Origin: Bacteroidales bacterium
Lineage (GTDB): Bacteria; Bacteroidota; Bacteroidia; Bacteroidales; Marinilabiliaceae
DNA: 62,378 bases
Direction of reading: 5' to 3'
Assembly (NCBI GenBank): GCA_024401335.1
Contig: JAKSLH010000016.1
Coordinates: forward strand, 1 to 62,378
Shown here: positions 45,025-53,950 of the stretch, in pieces
Layout: each line of letters starts with the position of its first letter
Numbering within the stretch: the stretch's first letter is position 1
Position numbers and translations under genes: made by a program
Notes under the pieces: model-generated
Databases searched by the model: none
What the model was told of the DNA's origin: nothing
Seen by the model: only the letters and a program-made list of their open reading frames with translations

Positions 45025-45137
45025 TCAACCTTATTCACCACTTTCTCAAACATCCTATATTTGTTTCATCTTCTGAGTTGCATCGCACCATGTTTGAGGT
45101 CGTGTGACTTGCCAATGATATTATATTCTAAAGCGAT

Positions 45138-45254
45138 ATGAGAAGGATGGTGTTAGAGTTCAGCAAGAACCCTGCTGTAGTACATGAGATCGATACAAAC
45201 TCGAATATCATCTACTACGTTGAGGATGGCAAGTTCTGTGCTAAGGCCCTTTAA
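45138..45254 (+). pseudogene. Possible gene relic or tiny gene (38 residues)
   Basis: ATG 45138 opens a 38-residue frame ending at TAA 45254 (core VVHEIDTNSNIIYYVEDGKF). It is followed after 42 bases by a good terminator, suggesting this is the 3' end of a once longer transcribed gene. An upstream in-frame stop lies at 45129. Confidence 0.35.
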
Positions 45255-45296
45255 TTAGCCTCAATCACTAGCATAACAAGCCATATAACATACGGA

Positions 45297-45332
45297 ATGG
45301 ACATTCCTTATTGGGAAATGTCCATTTTTTTT
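45297..45332 (+). terminator. Terminator after the relic ORF
   Basis: ATGGACATT / AATGTCCAT hairpin with a small inner asymmetry followed by T8. Confidence 0.75.
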
Positions 45333-45341
45333 ATTATCCTC

Positions 45342-45361
45342 AGACGCAAAATATTGCGTCT
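45342..45361. repeat. Intergenic inverted-repeat element, copy 1
   Basis: AGACGCAAAATATTGCGTCT: 8-bp arms around AATA. The same 20 bases, with a shared TTATTATCCTC left flank, occur at 47036-47055. Confidence 0.75.
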
Positions 45362-45599
45362 CTACAAGCCAATTACAACTTGCGACATACAAGGCCGTAC
45401 TTGACACCGTTCTTGATGATAACAAACCTACCGTTTTAAATGGTCTGGAAAACTCAATACAAAAATGAGAGCCTCGACATAAAAGCCTCCCATACTTATC
45501 TATTTAATAACAAATTATATCTAAATTGCGTTAGAATCTAGCTATGGGCTTTAGGATGCCGAAGACATAGCTAGCATTGTGATACTAACAAACAATATT

Positions 45600-46451
45600 A
45601 TGATTAGGGATATTGCACACATTGCCTTGAACCCATTAGATATGGACAAGACTGTAACGTATTTCGACAAGGTTTTCGGCTGGAAGAAAGTGTTTGAGCT
45701 TCATAAGGATAATGGTGATCCTTGGATCGTCTATCTGAAAATATGCAAGGGCCACTTTCTGGAACTATTCTACGACGGACAGAATGACCGCGACTATGCC
45801 TTCGACTTCAAGAAGACCGGCTACAACCACCTGTGCGTCACAGTAGGCAATATCCGCAAGACTCTACAGGGAATATACGAAAAGGGCTTTATCGACTCTC
45901 CAGAACCTCAGCTCGAACCTAGCGGATGCAAAAACCTATGGCTCTACGACCCCGACGGCAATGGCATCGAACTACAAGAATACACACCAGCATCAGTACA
46001 GATGCAAAGCAATGTCGCTCCATACGAATTTGGATGCGATGGCTATGTGGGTATCGGACATGCTTGCTTCGTCTGCAAAGACATCGAGGCATCACTCGAT
46101 TTCTACTGCAATAAGCTCGGAATGAAACTCGTTGGCATACAAAACAACGACAAGGGTGAACCTTGGCTACATTACGTCAGAATGGCCGATGGCATCTATC
46201 TTGAACTCATCCCTAACGGTGAAGGCGAAAATCCTAATACTGGGTGGAACTCGCGTGGCTTTCAGCACCTATGCCTCGAAACCGACAATCTGCTTGAAGA
46301 TGTGGAACGTCTGCGCTCTATCGGCGTACAGATAGACCAAGAGCCTAAGACCTCCTCCGACAAAAACTGGCAGGCATGGATACACGATCCAGACGGTAAC
46401 AAGGTGGAACTTATGATGATCGACCCAGAATCACCTCAAGCTAAAGCATAA
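45600..46451 (+). CDS. Double VOC-domain (glyoxalase/dioxygenase-fold) protein
   Basis: 283 residues from ATG 45600 (MIRDIAHIALNP). Two vicinal-oxygen-chelate halves: the first (about 1-140) with candidate metal ligands H7 and Glu residues in LELFYD and IELQEY plus His in NHLCVTV; the second (about 150-275) with GHACFVC, YLELIPN, QHLCLET and KVELMMID. Both halves keep the H/E pattern, so two metal sites are possible. VOC enzymes isomerise, cleave or detoxify small molecules. Coupled to the HD gene five bases downstream. Reaction unknown. Confidence 0.82.
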   Translation: MIRDIAHIALNPLDMDKTVTYFDKVFGWKKVFELHKDNGDPWIVYLKICKGHFLELFYDGQNDRDYAFDFKKTGYNHLCVTVGNIRKTLQGIYEKGFIDSPEPQLEPSGCKNLWLYDPDGNGIELQEYTPASVQMQSNVAPYEFGCDGYVGIGHACFVCKDIEASLDFYCNKLGMKLVGIQNNDKGEPWLHYVRMADGIYLELIPNGEGENPNTGWNSRGFQHLCLETDNLLEDVERLRSIGVQIDQEPKTSSDKNWQAWIHDPDGNKVELMMIDPESPQAKA

Positions 46452-46456
46452 ACGAC

Positions 46457-46954
46457 ATGAATACGACTCTCGCCCTGCTAATGAGGGCAATGGTAAAATA
46501 CGATAGCGGCGATGTTCCTCGCATACAGCATTTCGTTAAAGTGCATGATTTTGCGGCATCCATAGGAATGGCAGAAAACCTTGATGAAGAGACTCTCTTC
46601 ATCCTCGAATCTGCCGCCATACTTCACGACATAGGCATACATCCTGCCGAAGCTAAATATGGCAATAGCAATGGCAAGGCCCAAGAGGAACTTGGTCCCG
46701 ATGAAGCAAAAAAGATACTGGCGGAAGTTGGAGGTTACACAAGAGAACAAAGTGAACGTATCTGCTGGCTCATTGGCCATCATCATACCTACAACGGCGT
46801 AAAAGACCCAGACCATCGCATACTACTTGAGGCCGACTTCCTTGTAAACTCATTTGAAGACAACATACCACTAGATGGCATCATTGCCTTTAGAGACAAT
46901 GTCTTCCGCTCCAAGTCAGCAATAGATATGCTAAACAATATGTGGAAACTATAG
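46457..46954 (+). CDS. HD-domain phosphohydrolase
   Basis: 165 residues. Metal-binding HD motif: H25 (QHFVKVH), H57-D58 (ILHDIGIH), a HHH cluster near 98-100 (IGHHHTY) and an acidic residue in LEADFLVNS. The small single-domain form resembles YfbR/YedJ-like nucleotide or metabolite phosphohydrolases. Second gene of a pair with the VOC protein, ending with the terminator at 46990. Confidence 0.85.
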   Translation: MNTTLALLMRAMVKYDSGDVPRIQHFVKVHDFAASIGMAENLDEETLFILESAAILHDIGIHPAEAKYGNSNGKAQEELGPDEAKKILAEVGGYTREQSERICWLIGHHHTYNGVKDPDHRILLEADFLVNSFEDNIPLDGIIAFRDNVFRSKSAIDMLNNMWKL

Positions 46955-46989
46955 TTCCATAAATACATCTATCCAGCAAATACAAAAAT

Positions 46990-47025
46990 GGAGAGCCTCA
47001 CACAAAAGGCTCTCCGTTCTTGTTT
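46990..47025 (+). terminator. Terminator of the VOC-HD operon
   Basis: Perfect 8-bp stem GGAGAGCC / GGCTCTCC followed by a T-rich run. A degraded relative lies around 45464-45492. Confidence 0.85.
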
Positions 47026-47035
47026 TATTATCCTC

Positions 47036-47055
47036 AGACGCAAAATATTGCGTCT
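47036..47055. repeat. Intergenic inverted-repeat element, copy 2
   Basis: Identical 20-base palindromic core to 45342-45361, just after the VOC-HD terminator. Confidence 0.75.
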
Positions 47056-47122
47056 ATACGAGTCAATGTCAAAATTGACACTATTCTGCCACTTTATATA
47101 CCGCGCGGCTCATACGGTTTCT

Positions 47123-47308
47123 TTACGATATTCGAGTCATAGAGCTCTTATACTCGTCTTTCTTGTACTTTTCTCCTAGCTTGACAACAACAGAATCAAC
47201 ATCTATCCATACCGTCTTGTCCTTCTTCTTATAAGATCGGATCTTGTCAACCGCGCACAATGTCAACGAAAAGGCGATGACGACCACAAAAAACACTATA
47301 AAACTCAT
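47123..47308 (-). CDS. Tiny membrane protein (61 residues)
   Basis: ATG 47308 opens a frame with one hydrophobic helix (SFIVFFVVVIAFSLTLCAV) and a basic tail (KIRSYKKKDK). A minus-strand AAACTTTG (47352-47345, 7 of 8 to the -7 consensus) lies 37 bases before it. Single-helix peptides of this shape are common in Bacteroidota and hard to assign. It may not be expressed. Confidence 0.4.
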   Translation of the reverse strand: MSFIVFFVVVIAFSLTLCAVDKIRSYKKKDKTVWIDVDSVVVKLGEKYKKDEYKSSMTRIS

Positions 47309-47466
47309 AATTAATAATTTATTGTTAGATAATCTTTGACACCGCAAAGTTTGCGCGTTTTGTCTCCATGGGAAAGATATTTCGATTGATTGTTTCGATA
47401 ATGGCAATCGGCTTTTTCTTATAAATATTCATTATACTTGCTATCGAAAATATCAATAGCAACTAA

Positions 47467-47497
47467 TTGTTGTTATCGCAATATTATTTCATCTTTG
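47467..47497 (+). promoter_or_regulatory. Promoter of the AspT-like transporter
   Basis: TTG (47467-47469), 20-base spacer, CATCTTTG (47490-47497; 7 of 8). The predicted start falls at the beginning of a 12-A run. Confidence 0.6.
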
Positions 47498-47502
47498 CAG
47501 TC

Positions 47503-47514
47503 AAAAAAAAAAAA
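47503..47514 (+). repeat. Poly-A tract at a predicted transcription start
   Basis: Twelve consecutive A between the -7 element and ATG 47523. Such tracts are prone to slippage in replication and transcription. Confidence 0.8.
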
Positions 47515-47522
47515 CAACAGAT

Positions 47523-49193
47523 ATGTGGTTCTATAATCTTCTTTTCAACACAGGTGTGGCGCATAATGTCCTGCTCATCGCCTTTGTAATAGCGGCGGGG
47601 CTCGCTCTCAGCAGGATTAAGATATGCGGCGTCTCACTCGGCGTGACATGGATTCTTTTTGTAGGCATCATCGCCAGTCATTTCGGTCTTATCATCGACC
47701 CGACGACCTCTCATTTCGTCAAGGAGTTCGGACTTATACTCTTCATCTACAGCATAGGACTTCAAGTCGGCCCAGGCTTCTTCTCATCTTTCCGCAAGGG
47801 CGGCATCACACTCAATACGCTAGCTATAGGGATTGTCTTCCTTGGCGCAGTGACCACTTATATAATACATATTGTCACCGGCGAAGACCTATACGCGATG
47901 ATCGGTGTGCTCTATGGTGCGGTGACCAACACTCCCGGACTCGGTGCCGCACAACAGACATATAGCGACCTGCACAATGGCGCGACCAACGCCATATTCG
48001 CCCAAGGATATGCCGTAGCCTACCCTCTCGGTGTTGTAGGTATAATACTATCAATCATACTCATCAAGGTCATCTTCCGCATCAACCTTAAGGATGAGCA
48101 AAAGGAAGATACCAGCGATGACAATAGCGAGCAGATAAAGGCAGTCACCCTCGAGGTAACCAACAATGCTGCAAGCGGACATACCATGCAGGAGATACAG
48201 CAGATGACAGGCCGTGATATCGTAGCCACCCGTCTGCAGCATAGCGGATCATCTGAAATAGAACTGGTAAAGGGAGACACAAAGCTCACCCTTGGCGACA
48301 GGATATTCCTGGTTGCCAAACCAGCCGACATAGAGGTTCTGACAATCCTTATCGGCAAGCAGCTCACCGAAGTTGACCAACGTCGATGGGACGACGAGGC
48401 ACATGGCGAACTGATTTCCGAGCGCATCGTGGTAACCAACAGCAAGATGGAAGGCAAACGTCTAGGCGATCTCAAACCAAGGCAGAACTTCCACATCAAC
48501 ATCACCCGCATCAAACGAGCTGGAGTAGAACTCATAGCTTCTCCATCGCTTTCTCTGCAGCAAGGAGACCGCGTGACTGTAGTAGGCTCAAAAGACAACG
48601 TCAAGCGTGTGGCGGAGCTGCTCGGCAATGCCGTACAACGTCTCGACCATCCACAGCTATTCAGCATCTTCCTCGGCATAGCACTGGGAGTGCTGCTAGG
48701 CTCCATGCCTATATTCTTCCCTGGCATGCCAGTTCCGGTCAAGCTAGGACTTGCCGGTGGTCCACTCATCGTTTCCATACTTCTGAGCTGCTATGGTCCT
48801 AAGCTCCATATCATAACATACACCACGGCCTCAGCCAAGCTCCTTATGCGCGAAATAGGCATATCACTCTTCATGGCAGCAGTTGGTCTAGGTGCAGGTG
48901 CCGGCTTTGTCGATACGGTGATGAACGGCGGTTATCTGTGGGTCGCATACGGCTTCATCATAACGTTCCTCCCTTGCATGATTATCGGATTGCTAGCGCG
49001 CATGATATTCCACAAGAACTACTTTACAATAGCTGGACTAATAGCCGGAGCCACCACCGATCCACCAGCCCTCGCCTACTCCAACAGTATATGCGCGAAC
49101 GACCAGGCATCGGTAGCCTATTCAACGGTATATCCGCTTACCATGTTCTTGCGCGTTCTTGTTGCCCAACTGCTCGTTTTAACGGCTCTATGA
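47523..49193 (+). CDS. AspT/YbjL/YidE-family transporter with TrkA-C domains
   Basis: 556 residues: five to six N-terminal helices, two central RCK/TrkA-C domains (about 215-375), five to six more helices. Internal repeat signatures are GAVTNTPGLGAAQQ (about 138-151) and GATTDPPALAYSN near the C-terminus, the AAE-family marks. Members exchange amino acids or dicarboxylates (for example Asp/Ala). Cytoplasmic TrkA-C parts probably bind a regulatory ligand. Followed 22 bases later by a LysR gene, so regulator and carrier may be transcribed together. Confidence 0.88.
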   Translation: MWFYNLLFNTGVAHNVLLIAFVIAAGLALSRIKICGVSLGVTWILFVGIIASHFGLIIDPTTSHFVKEFGLILFIYSIGLQVGPGFFSSFRKGGITLNTLAIGIVFLGAVTTYIIHIVTGEDLYAMIGVLYGAVTNTPGLGAAQQTYSDLHNGATNAIFAQGYAVAYPLGVVGIILSIILIKVIFRINLKDEQKEDTSDDNSEQIKAVTLEVTNNAASGHTMQEIQQMTGRDIVATRLQHSGSSEIELVKGDTKLTLGDRIFLVAKPADIEVLTILIGKQLTEVDQRRWDDEAHGELISERIVVTNSKMEGKRLGDLKPRQNFHINITRIKRAGVELIASPSLSLQQGDRVTVVGSKDNVKRVAELLGNAVQRLDHPQLFSIFLGIALGVLLGSMPIFFPGMPVPVKLGLAGGPLIVSILLSCYGPKLHIITYTTASAKLLMREIGISLFMAAVGLGAGAGFVDTVMNGGYLWVAYGFIITFLPCMIIGLLARMIFHKNYFTIAGLIAGATTDPPALAYSNSICANDQASVAYSTVYPLTMFLRVLVAQLLVLTAL

Positions 49194-49215
49194 GCATAAA
49201 CCTGACCTCAATAAA

Positions 49216-50121
49216 ATGGAACTAAGACAGCTTAGATATTTCGTCAAGGTAGCTGAACTTAAAAGCTTCAGCGAAGCATCACGCGTTCTCAACGTAACAC
49301 AAAGCACACTCTCTCAACAGATAAGACAACTCGAAGGAGAACTAGGAGTAGAACTACTCGTGCGCGATTCACACCATGTAAGACTGAGTGATGTCGGCGA
49401 GTCATTCCTTCCACAAGCAGAGAAGACCATCTCGGCCGCCAAGAGCTGTGTTGACAAGATAAGAGATGTTCAGCAACTGGGATCAGGCGAACTCAACCTT
49501 GGTTCAACCTACTCGTTCCTTCCTCTGCTCAAGGAGACGGTACTAGCATTCATGAAGCAATATCCTGGAGTCAAGATGAACATATGTTGCCACTCTATGG
49601 AGACACTGCTGAAGATGCTTCAAGAAGAGCGAATAGACATGGCTTTGAGTTATAAGCCATCAATGGTAGTACCCGACATCGACTCGCATATACTCTTCGA
49701 CAACCGCCTTGCTGTCCTAGTATCAGACACCCACCCATTGGCAAGCAAAGAGTCGATACGTCTCTCCGAACTGGAGAAATTCCCGTTTGCGCTCCCAGCC
49801 AAAGGCTTGCAGGCACGCAATACGTTCGACCGCATCATCGAAGGCTGTGACTACCGATTCGACGTCAGGCTTGAGATCAACGAGGTCAATGTACTCATTG
49901 ACATAGTGCGCACCTCGGGCTATCTTGTCACCGTACTCAGCGAAGCGGCACTTGTCAGGACACCAGGCATCAAAGCACTGACCCTCGACCAGCAAGGCAC
50001 ACAGATGGAAGGATCATTCCACGTTCTCAAGAACGGCTACATGAAACGCTCCACCAAAGAGTTCCTCCGCATCCTCTGCGAGAACCGCTCTTACGGCCTT
50101 GCTCTGATGAACCTGCTCTGA
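49216..50121 (+). CDS. LysR-family transcriptional regulator
   Basis: 301 residues. N-terminal winged HTH (MELRQLRYFVKVAEL, SEASRVLNVTQSTLSQQIRQLE), then a substrate-binding domain (about 92-295, LNLGSTYSFLPLL start). LysR proteins bind as tetramers and respond to a small molecule. It lies downstream of, and in the same direction as, the AspT-like transporter rather than divergent, so autoregulation through an upstream promoter is less obvious than usual. Confidence 0.9.
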   Translation: MELRQLRYFVKVAELKSFSEASRVLNVTQSTLSQQIRQLEGELGVELLVRDSHHVRLSDVGESFLPQAEKTISAAKSCVDKIRDVQQLGSGELNLGSTYSFLPLLKETVLAFMKQYPGVKMNICCHSMETLLKMLQEERIDMALSYKPSMVVPDIDSHILFDNRLAVLVSDTHPLASKESIRLSELEKFPFALPAKGLQARNTFDRIIEGCDYRFDVRLEINEVNVLIDIVRTSGYLVTVLSEAALVRTPGIKALTLDQQGTQMEGSFHVLKNGYMKRSTKEFLRILCENRSYGLALMNLL

Positions 50122-50164
50122 CACAGCACAACGAGATTCATCAACAAACATATCAGAAAAAAAG

Positions 50165-50192
50165 AAATGAACTCCCAATCAGGAGTTCATTT
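50165..50192. terminator. Bidirectional terminator between LysR and truA
   Basis: Perfect 11-bp inverted repeat AAATGAACTCC / GGAGTTCATTT with six-base loop and A/T runs on both sides, between converging genes. Confidence 0.85.
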
Positions 50193-50234
50193 TCATTTAT
50201 ATAAGCCAAGTAATTCCTTTAGATATAGAGAAGA

Positions 50235-51026
50235 CTATCTCACATACAACAGCGGCATAGGCATTGCGATGTCATCGTCGGCCTTACCGCCAGGATAGTC
50301 AACACGTTCAAGATAGAGGCCAGCTGGAGGCACAGTAAACTGGGCAGGTTCAGGAGAGTACTGCTTAAAATAACTCTCCACCCTTCGCTTATCGATATGA
50401 CCACGACCAACTTCAATCAGCACACCAACAATACGTCGCACCATCTTCCAGAGGAAGTGTGACCCAACAACATTGATAACTATCGAGCTACCATCGAGGA
50501 ACACATTGATAGCCGTCACCTCCACGATTGTCGATTTAGTCTCAGAATCCTTATCACCAAACGACCTATAGTCCTTCATGCCCACCATCGCATCGGCAGC
50601 ATCTTGCATAGCCTCAGCATCCAGACTATCCTTTATCCAATAAGCATATCTCTTGCTGAACGCACTCTTGCGAGTCGAAATCTGATAGATATAGCTTCTC
50701 GAAGTCGCATCATATCGCGCGTGAAACGACTTAGGAACAGACACGACATCAATAATCGAGATAGTAGCAGGCAACGCATCATTCAGCTTATATTTCAGCT
50801 GTAAAGGAGACATCTGGGTATTGATATCAAGATGTGCCACCTGACCCAAAGCATGCACCCCAGCGTCCGTTCTACCAGCACCGTACAGTTCAAAACGTGA
50901 ATTCGGTCCGAACACATCACGCACAGCATCCATGATCTTTCCCTGAACAGAGTTGCTATCCTTCTGAAGCTGCCATCCATGATAGGCAGAACCATCATAT
51001 TCCAAAGTAAGCTTAAACCTAGACAT
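50235..51026 (-). CDS. truA: tRNA pseudouridine(38-40) synthase TruA
   Basis: 263 residues. Catalytic Asp54 in GAGRTDAGVHALGQ, N-terminal LTLEYDGSAYHGWQ, central SRSYIYQI, C-terminal GSHFLWKMVRRIVG. Isomerises U38-U40 in the anticodon arm. Its promoter (51048-51078) leaves a leader of about 20 bases. Monocistronic. Confidence 0.97.
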   Translation of the reverse strand: MSRFKLTLEYDGSAYHGWQLQKDSNSVQGKIMDAVRDVFGPNSRFELYGAGRTDAGVHALGQVAHLDINTQMSPLQLKYKLNDALPATISIIDVVSVPKSFHARYDATSRSYIYQISTRKSAFSKRYAYWIKDSLDAEAMQDAADAMVGMKDYRSFGDKDSETKSTIVEVTAINVFLDGSSIVINVVGSHFLWKMVRRIVGVLIEVGRGHIDKRRVESYFKQYSPEPAQFTVPPAGLYLERVDYPGGKADDDIAMPMPLLYVR

Positions 51027-51047
51027 ACTACAAGTAATTTCTCACTA

Positions 51048-51078
51048 CAAAGATAATGCACATCAAAGCAAAAACAAA
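51048..51078 (-). promoter_or_regulatory. Promoter of truA
   Basis: Minus strand TTTG (51078-51075), 19-base spacer, TATCTTTG (51055-51048); both perfect, the clearest promoter in the window. Confidence 0.8.
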
Positions 51079-51281
51079 AAAATAACCCTCACGGCTATCA
51101 CAGCAATGAGGGCGAACCAATAACTATTCCAAGTATATTTGAACTAATCCTTTCTATATTGACAAAAAAAACAACTAATCTTTATCATCTTTCCAAGGGT
51201 TGTTACGCTACCATTTTACAATATGTTACAAACAATATGTTAAATCTAACATACATAGAAAGACGTCGAAGGCAAATGGCA

Positions 51282-51315
51282 AAAAAGAGAGGCGCTCCTG
51301 AACAGGAACGCCTCC
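51282..51315 (-). terminator. Terminator of the nqr operon
   Basis: Minus strand GAGGCGTTCCTG / CAGGAGCGCCTC stem followed by T6, 22 bases after the nqrF stop. Confidence 0.85.
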
Positions 51316-51336
51316 GTTATAATAATTGTCTTAAGA

Positions 51337-52623
51337 CTATCCGCCGAAGTTATCGAAACGAATCATCTCATCTTCAACACCGAGTGAGTGGAGAAGGTCG
51401 AGAACTGTCTTAGCCATCATAGGAGGTCCGCAGAGATAGTATTCGCAATCTTCTGGAGCCTCATGAGCCTTAAGATAAGTGTCACCCATAACTGGAGCAA
51501 CGAAGCCAGGAGTGTACTTCAAGCCAGCCTCATCTGCCTTAGGATCAGGACGGTCGAGAGCCAAGTGGAAGTGGAAGTTAGGGAACTCCTTCTCAAGAGC
51601 CAAGAAGTCGTCGAGGAATGGAATCTCTTCCATTGCGCGAGCACCATAGAAATAGTGCATTGGACGCTGACGGTCTTCAGGAGCGATGCCATTACCCTTA
51701 AGCATGTGCATAATCTGAGCGCGGAGAGGAGCCATACCGGCACCACCACCTACCCAAATCATTTCGCGACCTGTACCATACTGAGGACGGAACTCACCAT
51801 AAGGACCGCTCATGATAACCTTGTCGCCTGGCTTGAGGCTAAAGATATATGAAGAAGCGATACCAGGCATTACATCCATGAAACCAGGACCCTGGTCTTT
51901 TGGCTTAAATGGAGGAGTAGCGATACGAACATTAAGAGTGATGATATCGCCCTCGTCAGGGTAATTGGCCATAGAGTAAGCACGGATAGTCTCCTCTTCG
52001 TTCTTACACTTCAAGCCGAACAAGCCGAACTTGTTCCAAGCAGGGAGATAAACATCGCCGATGAGGCTCTTATCGAAATCCTTATCGTAGTCAAGTTCAT
52101 ACTTAGGGATACGGATCTGTGCGTAAGAACCTGGTTCGAAGTTCATGTGCTCGCCCTTAGGAAGAGCAACCTTGTACTCCTTGATGAATGTAGCGACGTT
52201 CTTGTTGCCAATAACTTCGCATTCCCATTCCTTAACGCCCATTACAGACTCGTCAACCTTAATCTTAAGGTCGCCCTTAACCTTAGCCTGGCAACCGAGA
52301 CGCCAGTGGTCCATCTGCTGCTTACGGCTGAAGTGACCCTTTTCTGATGGAAGGATCTCGCCACCACCTTCAACAATCTGGCACTTGCACTGACCGCAAG
52401 AGCCCTTACCACCACAGGCTGATGGCAAGTAGATACCTTCTGCTGCGAGTGTGCTCAAAAGGCTTGAGCCTGACTCTACCTCTACATCCTTATCGCCGTT
52501 GATGTTGATCTTAACCTTACCTGAAGCCACCAAGAAACTCTTTGCAACAAGCAAGATAACGACGAGAAGAAGGATAATCACGAGGAATACGCCTATACTC
52601 GCTAATATCAAATCTAAATTCAT
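51337..52623 (-). CDS. nqrF: Na+-translocating NADH:quinone reductase subunit F
   Basis: 428 residues: N-terminal membrane helix, 2Fe-2S domain with C70, C76, C79 and C111 (SACGGKGSCGQCKC, LGCQAK), FAD domain (RAYSMANYP) and NADH domain (GGGAGMAPLRAQI). This is the electron entry subunit of NQR, which oxidises NADH, passes electrons via FAD and flavins to quinone and pumps Na+. Last gene of the operon. Confidence 0.97.
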   Translation of the reverse strand: MNLDLILASIGVFLVIILLLVVILLVAKSFLVASGKVKININGDKDVEVESGSSLLSTLAAEGIYLPSACGGKGSCGQCKCQIVEGGGEILPSEKGHFSRKQQMDHWRLGCQAKVKGDLKIKVDESVMGVKEWECEVIGNKNVATFIKEYKVALPKGEHMNFEPGSYAQIRIPKYELDYDKDFDKSLIGDVYLPAWNKFGLFGLKCKNEEETIRAYSMANYPDEGDIITLNVRIATPPFKPKDQGPGFMDVMPGIASSYIFSLKPGDKVIMSGPYGEFRPQYGTGREMIWVGGGAGMAPLRAQIMHMLKGNGIAPEDRQRPMHYFYGARAMEEIPFLDDFLALEKEFPNFHFHLALDRPDPKADEAGLKYTPGFVAPVMGDTYLKAHEAPEDCEYYLCGPPMMAKTVLDLLHSLGVEDEMIRFDNFGG

Positions 52624-52648
52624 TTTGATCTCAATTATTAATTCTTAA

Positions 52649-53281
52649 TTAAATGTTGAGGCCTGAGAAGCACATGAACGACATTGCCATCAAACCTACA
52701 ACGATGAAGGTGATGCCAAGACCGCGCAATGCTGGTGGCACATTAGAGTAAGCCATCTTCTCGCGTACTGCAGCAAGAGCCACAATAGCCAAGAGCCAGC
52801 CAATACCAGAGCCCAAAGCATAAACAAGAGCGTCTGTTACAGAACCGATAAACTTAGGATCAGTTGCATCGAGGCCGATACGCTGCTGCATGAAGAGCGA
52901 AGCACCCATGATAGCACAGTTAACGGCGATAAGAGGCAAGAAGATACCAAGTGAAGCATAGAGAGAAGGAGAGAAACGCTCTACGATCATCTCAACGAGC
53001 TGTACGATACCTGCAATGACTGCGATGAAAAGAATGAAGCTCAAGAAGCTCAGGTCAACGCCCTCGATGAGAGCGTCAGCAGCGAGCACCTTAGTCTGGA
53101 GCAAGTAGTTAACAGGGAGTGTCACGAGGAGCACGAATGTAACTGCAGCGCCAAGACCGAGAGCTGTCTTCACGTCCTTAGATACGGCAAGGTAAGAACA
53201 CATGCCGAGGAAGAAGGCGAAGATCATGTTATCCACGAAGATAGAGCGGATAAATAAGCTGATCAAATTTGCATTTTCCAT
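52649..53281 (-). CDS. nqrE: Na+-NQR subunit E
   Basis: 210 residues, six helices; [14 protein letters not shown] and [11 protein letters not shown] segments with the cysteines that hold the intramembrane Fe site shared with NqrD. Antiparallel inverted partner of NqrD. Between nqrD and nqrF. Confidence 0.96.
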   Translation of the reverse strand: MENANLISLFIRSIFVDNMIFAFFLGMCSYLAVSKDVKTALGLGAAVTFVLLVTLPVNYLLQTKVLAADALIEGVDLSFLSFILFIAVIAGIVQLVEMIVERFSPSLYASLGIFLPLIAVNCAIMGASLFMQQRIGLDATDPKFIGSVTDALVYALGSGIGWLLAIVALAAVREKMAYSNVPPALRGLGITFIVVGLMAMSFMCFSGLNI

Positions 53282-53310
53282 TTTACCAATGTATTTATTA
53301 CCTTACTTAA

Positions 53311-53934
53311 TTATTTTTCCTGAAGATCCTTGTTGTGAGCTCTCTCATACCAGATGATGCAAGCGCAGATGATCAAAGCCATAGGAGGCATGAGCATCAA
53401 GCCATTGTTAGCGTAGCCAGCCTCGTAAGCGCAATCAGGGATAACCTGATAGCCGAGGAGCTTACCAGAACCGAGAAGTTCGCGGAAGAAAGCCACGATA
53501 ACGAGAATCTTAGCATAGCCAAGACCGTTGCCGATACCATCGAGGAGAGACTGCATAGGAGAGTTCTGCATAGCGAAAGCCTCCAAGCGGCCCATAAGGA
53601 TACAGTTAGTAATGATAAGACCGATATAGACTGAAAGAGTCATAGCCACATCGTAAGCGAAAGCCTTGAGCACCTCAGAAACGATAGTTACGAGAGAAGC
53701 CACGACAACGAGCTGAACGATGATACGGATACGGTTAGGAACAGTCTTGCGGAGAAGCGATATCACTACGTTTGCAAGAGCAGTGATGATAGTCACTGAA
53801 AGACCCATCACAAGAGCAGGAACCAACTGTGCTGTAACAGCGAGTGCCGAGCAGATACCGAGTACCTGAACAGTCACTGGGTTGTTAAGTGACAGAGGAC
53901 CACAAAATACATCTTTATTCTTTAATGCTGCCAT
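53311..53934 (-). CDS. nqrD: Na+-NQR subunit D
   Basis: 207 residues from ATG 53934 (MAALKNKDVF); the frame opens 60 bases upstream but that part overlaps the nqrC end. Six helices, with GICSALAVTAQLVPA and TNCILMGRLEAFAM carrying the Fe-ligand cysteines. Confidence 0.95.
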   Translation of the reverse strand: MAALKNKDVFCGPLSLNNPVTVQVLGICSALAVTAQLVPALVMGLSVTIITALANVVISLLRKTVPNRIRIIVQLVVVASLVTIVSEVLKAFAYDVAMTLSVYIGLIITNCILMGRLEAFAMQNSPMQSLLDGIGNGLGYAKILVIVAFFRELLGSGKLLGYQVIPDCAYEAGYANNGLMLMPPMALIICACIIWYERAHNKDLQEK

Positions 53935-53950
53935 TTTATTAATCCTCCAA

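Larger units (their letters stand above)
44598..45599. other. One-kilobase region without a convincing gene, with coding relics
   Basis: AT-rich first third (44640-44900), then two short coding-like fragments on opposite strands (44905-45024 minus, 45138-45254 plus), a terminator at 45297, an inverted-repeat element at 45342 and an unstable hairpin around 45460-45490. The minus-strand frame 44633-44917 is low-complexity and not believed. Confidence 0.5.

Noticed and set aside
47123-47407. TTG start extending the tiny membrane protein
   Set aside because: The added 33 residues precede the hydrophobic helix with polar sequence and cover a likely promoter; ATG 47308 is preferred.
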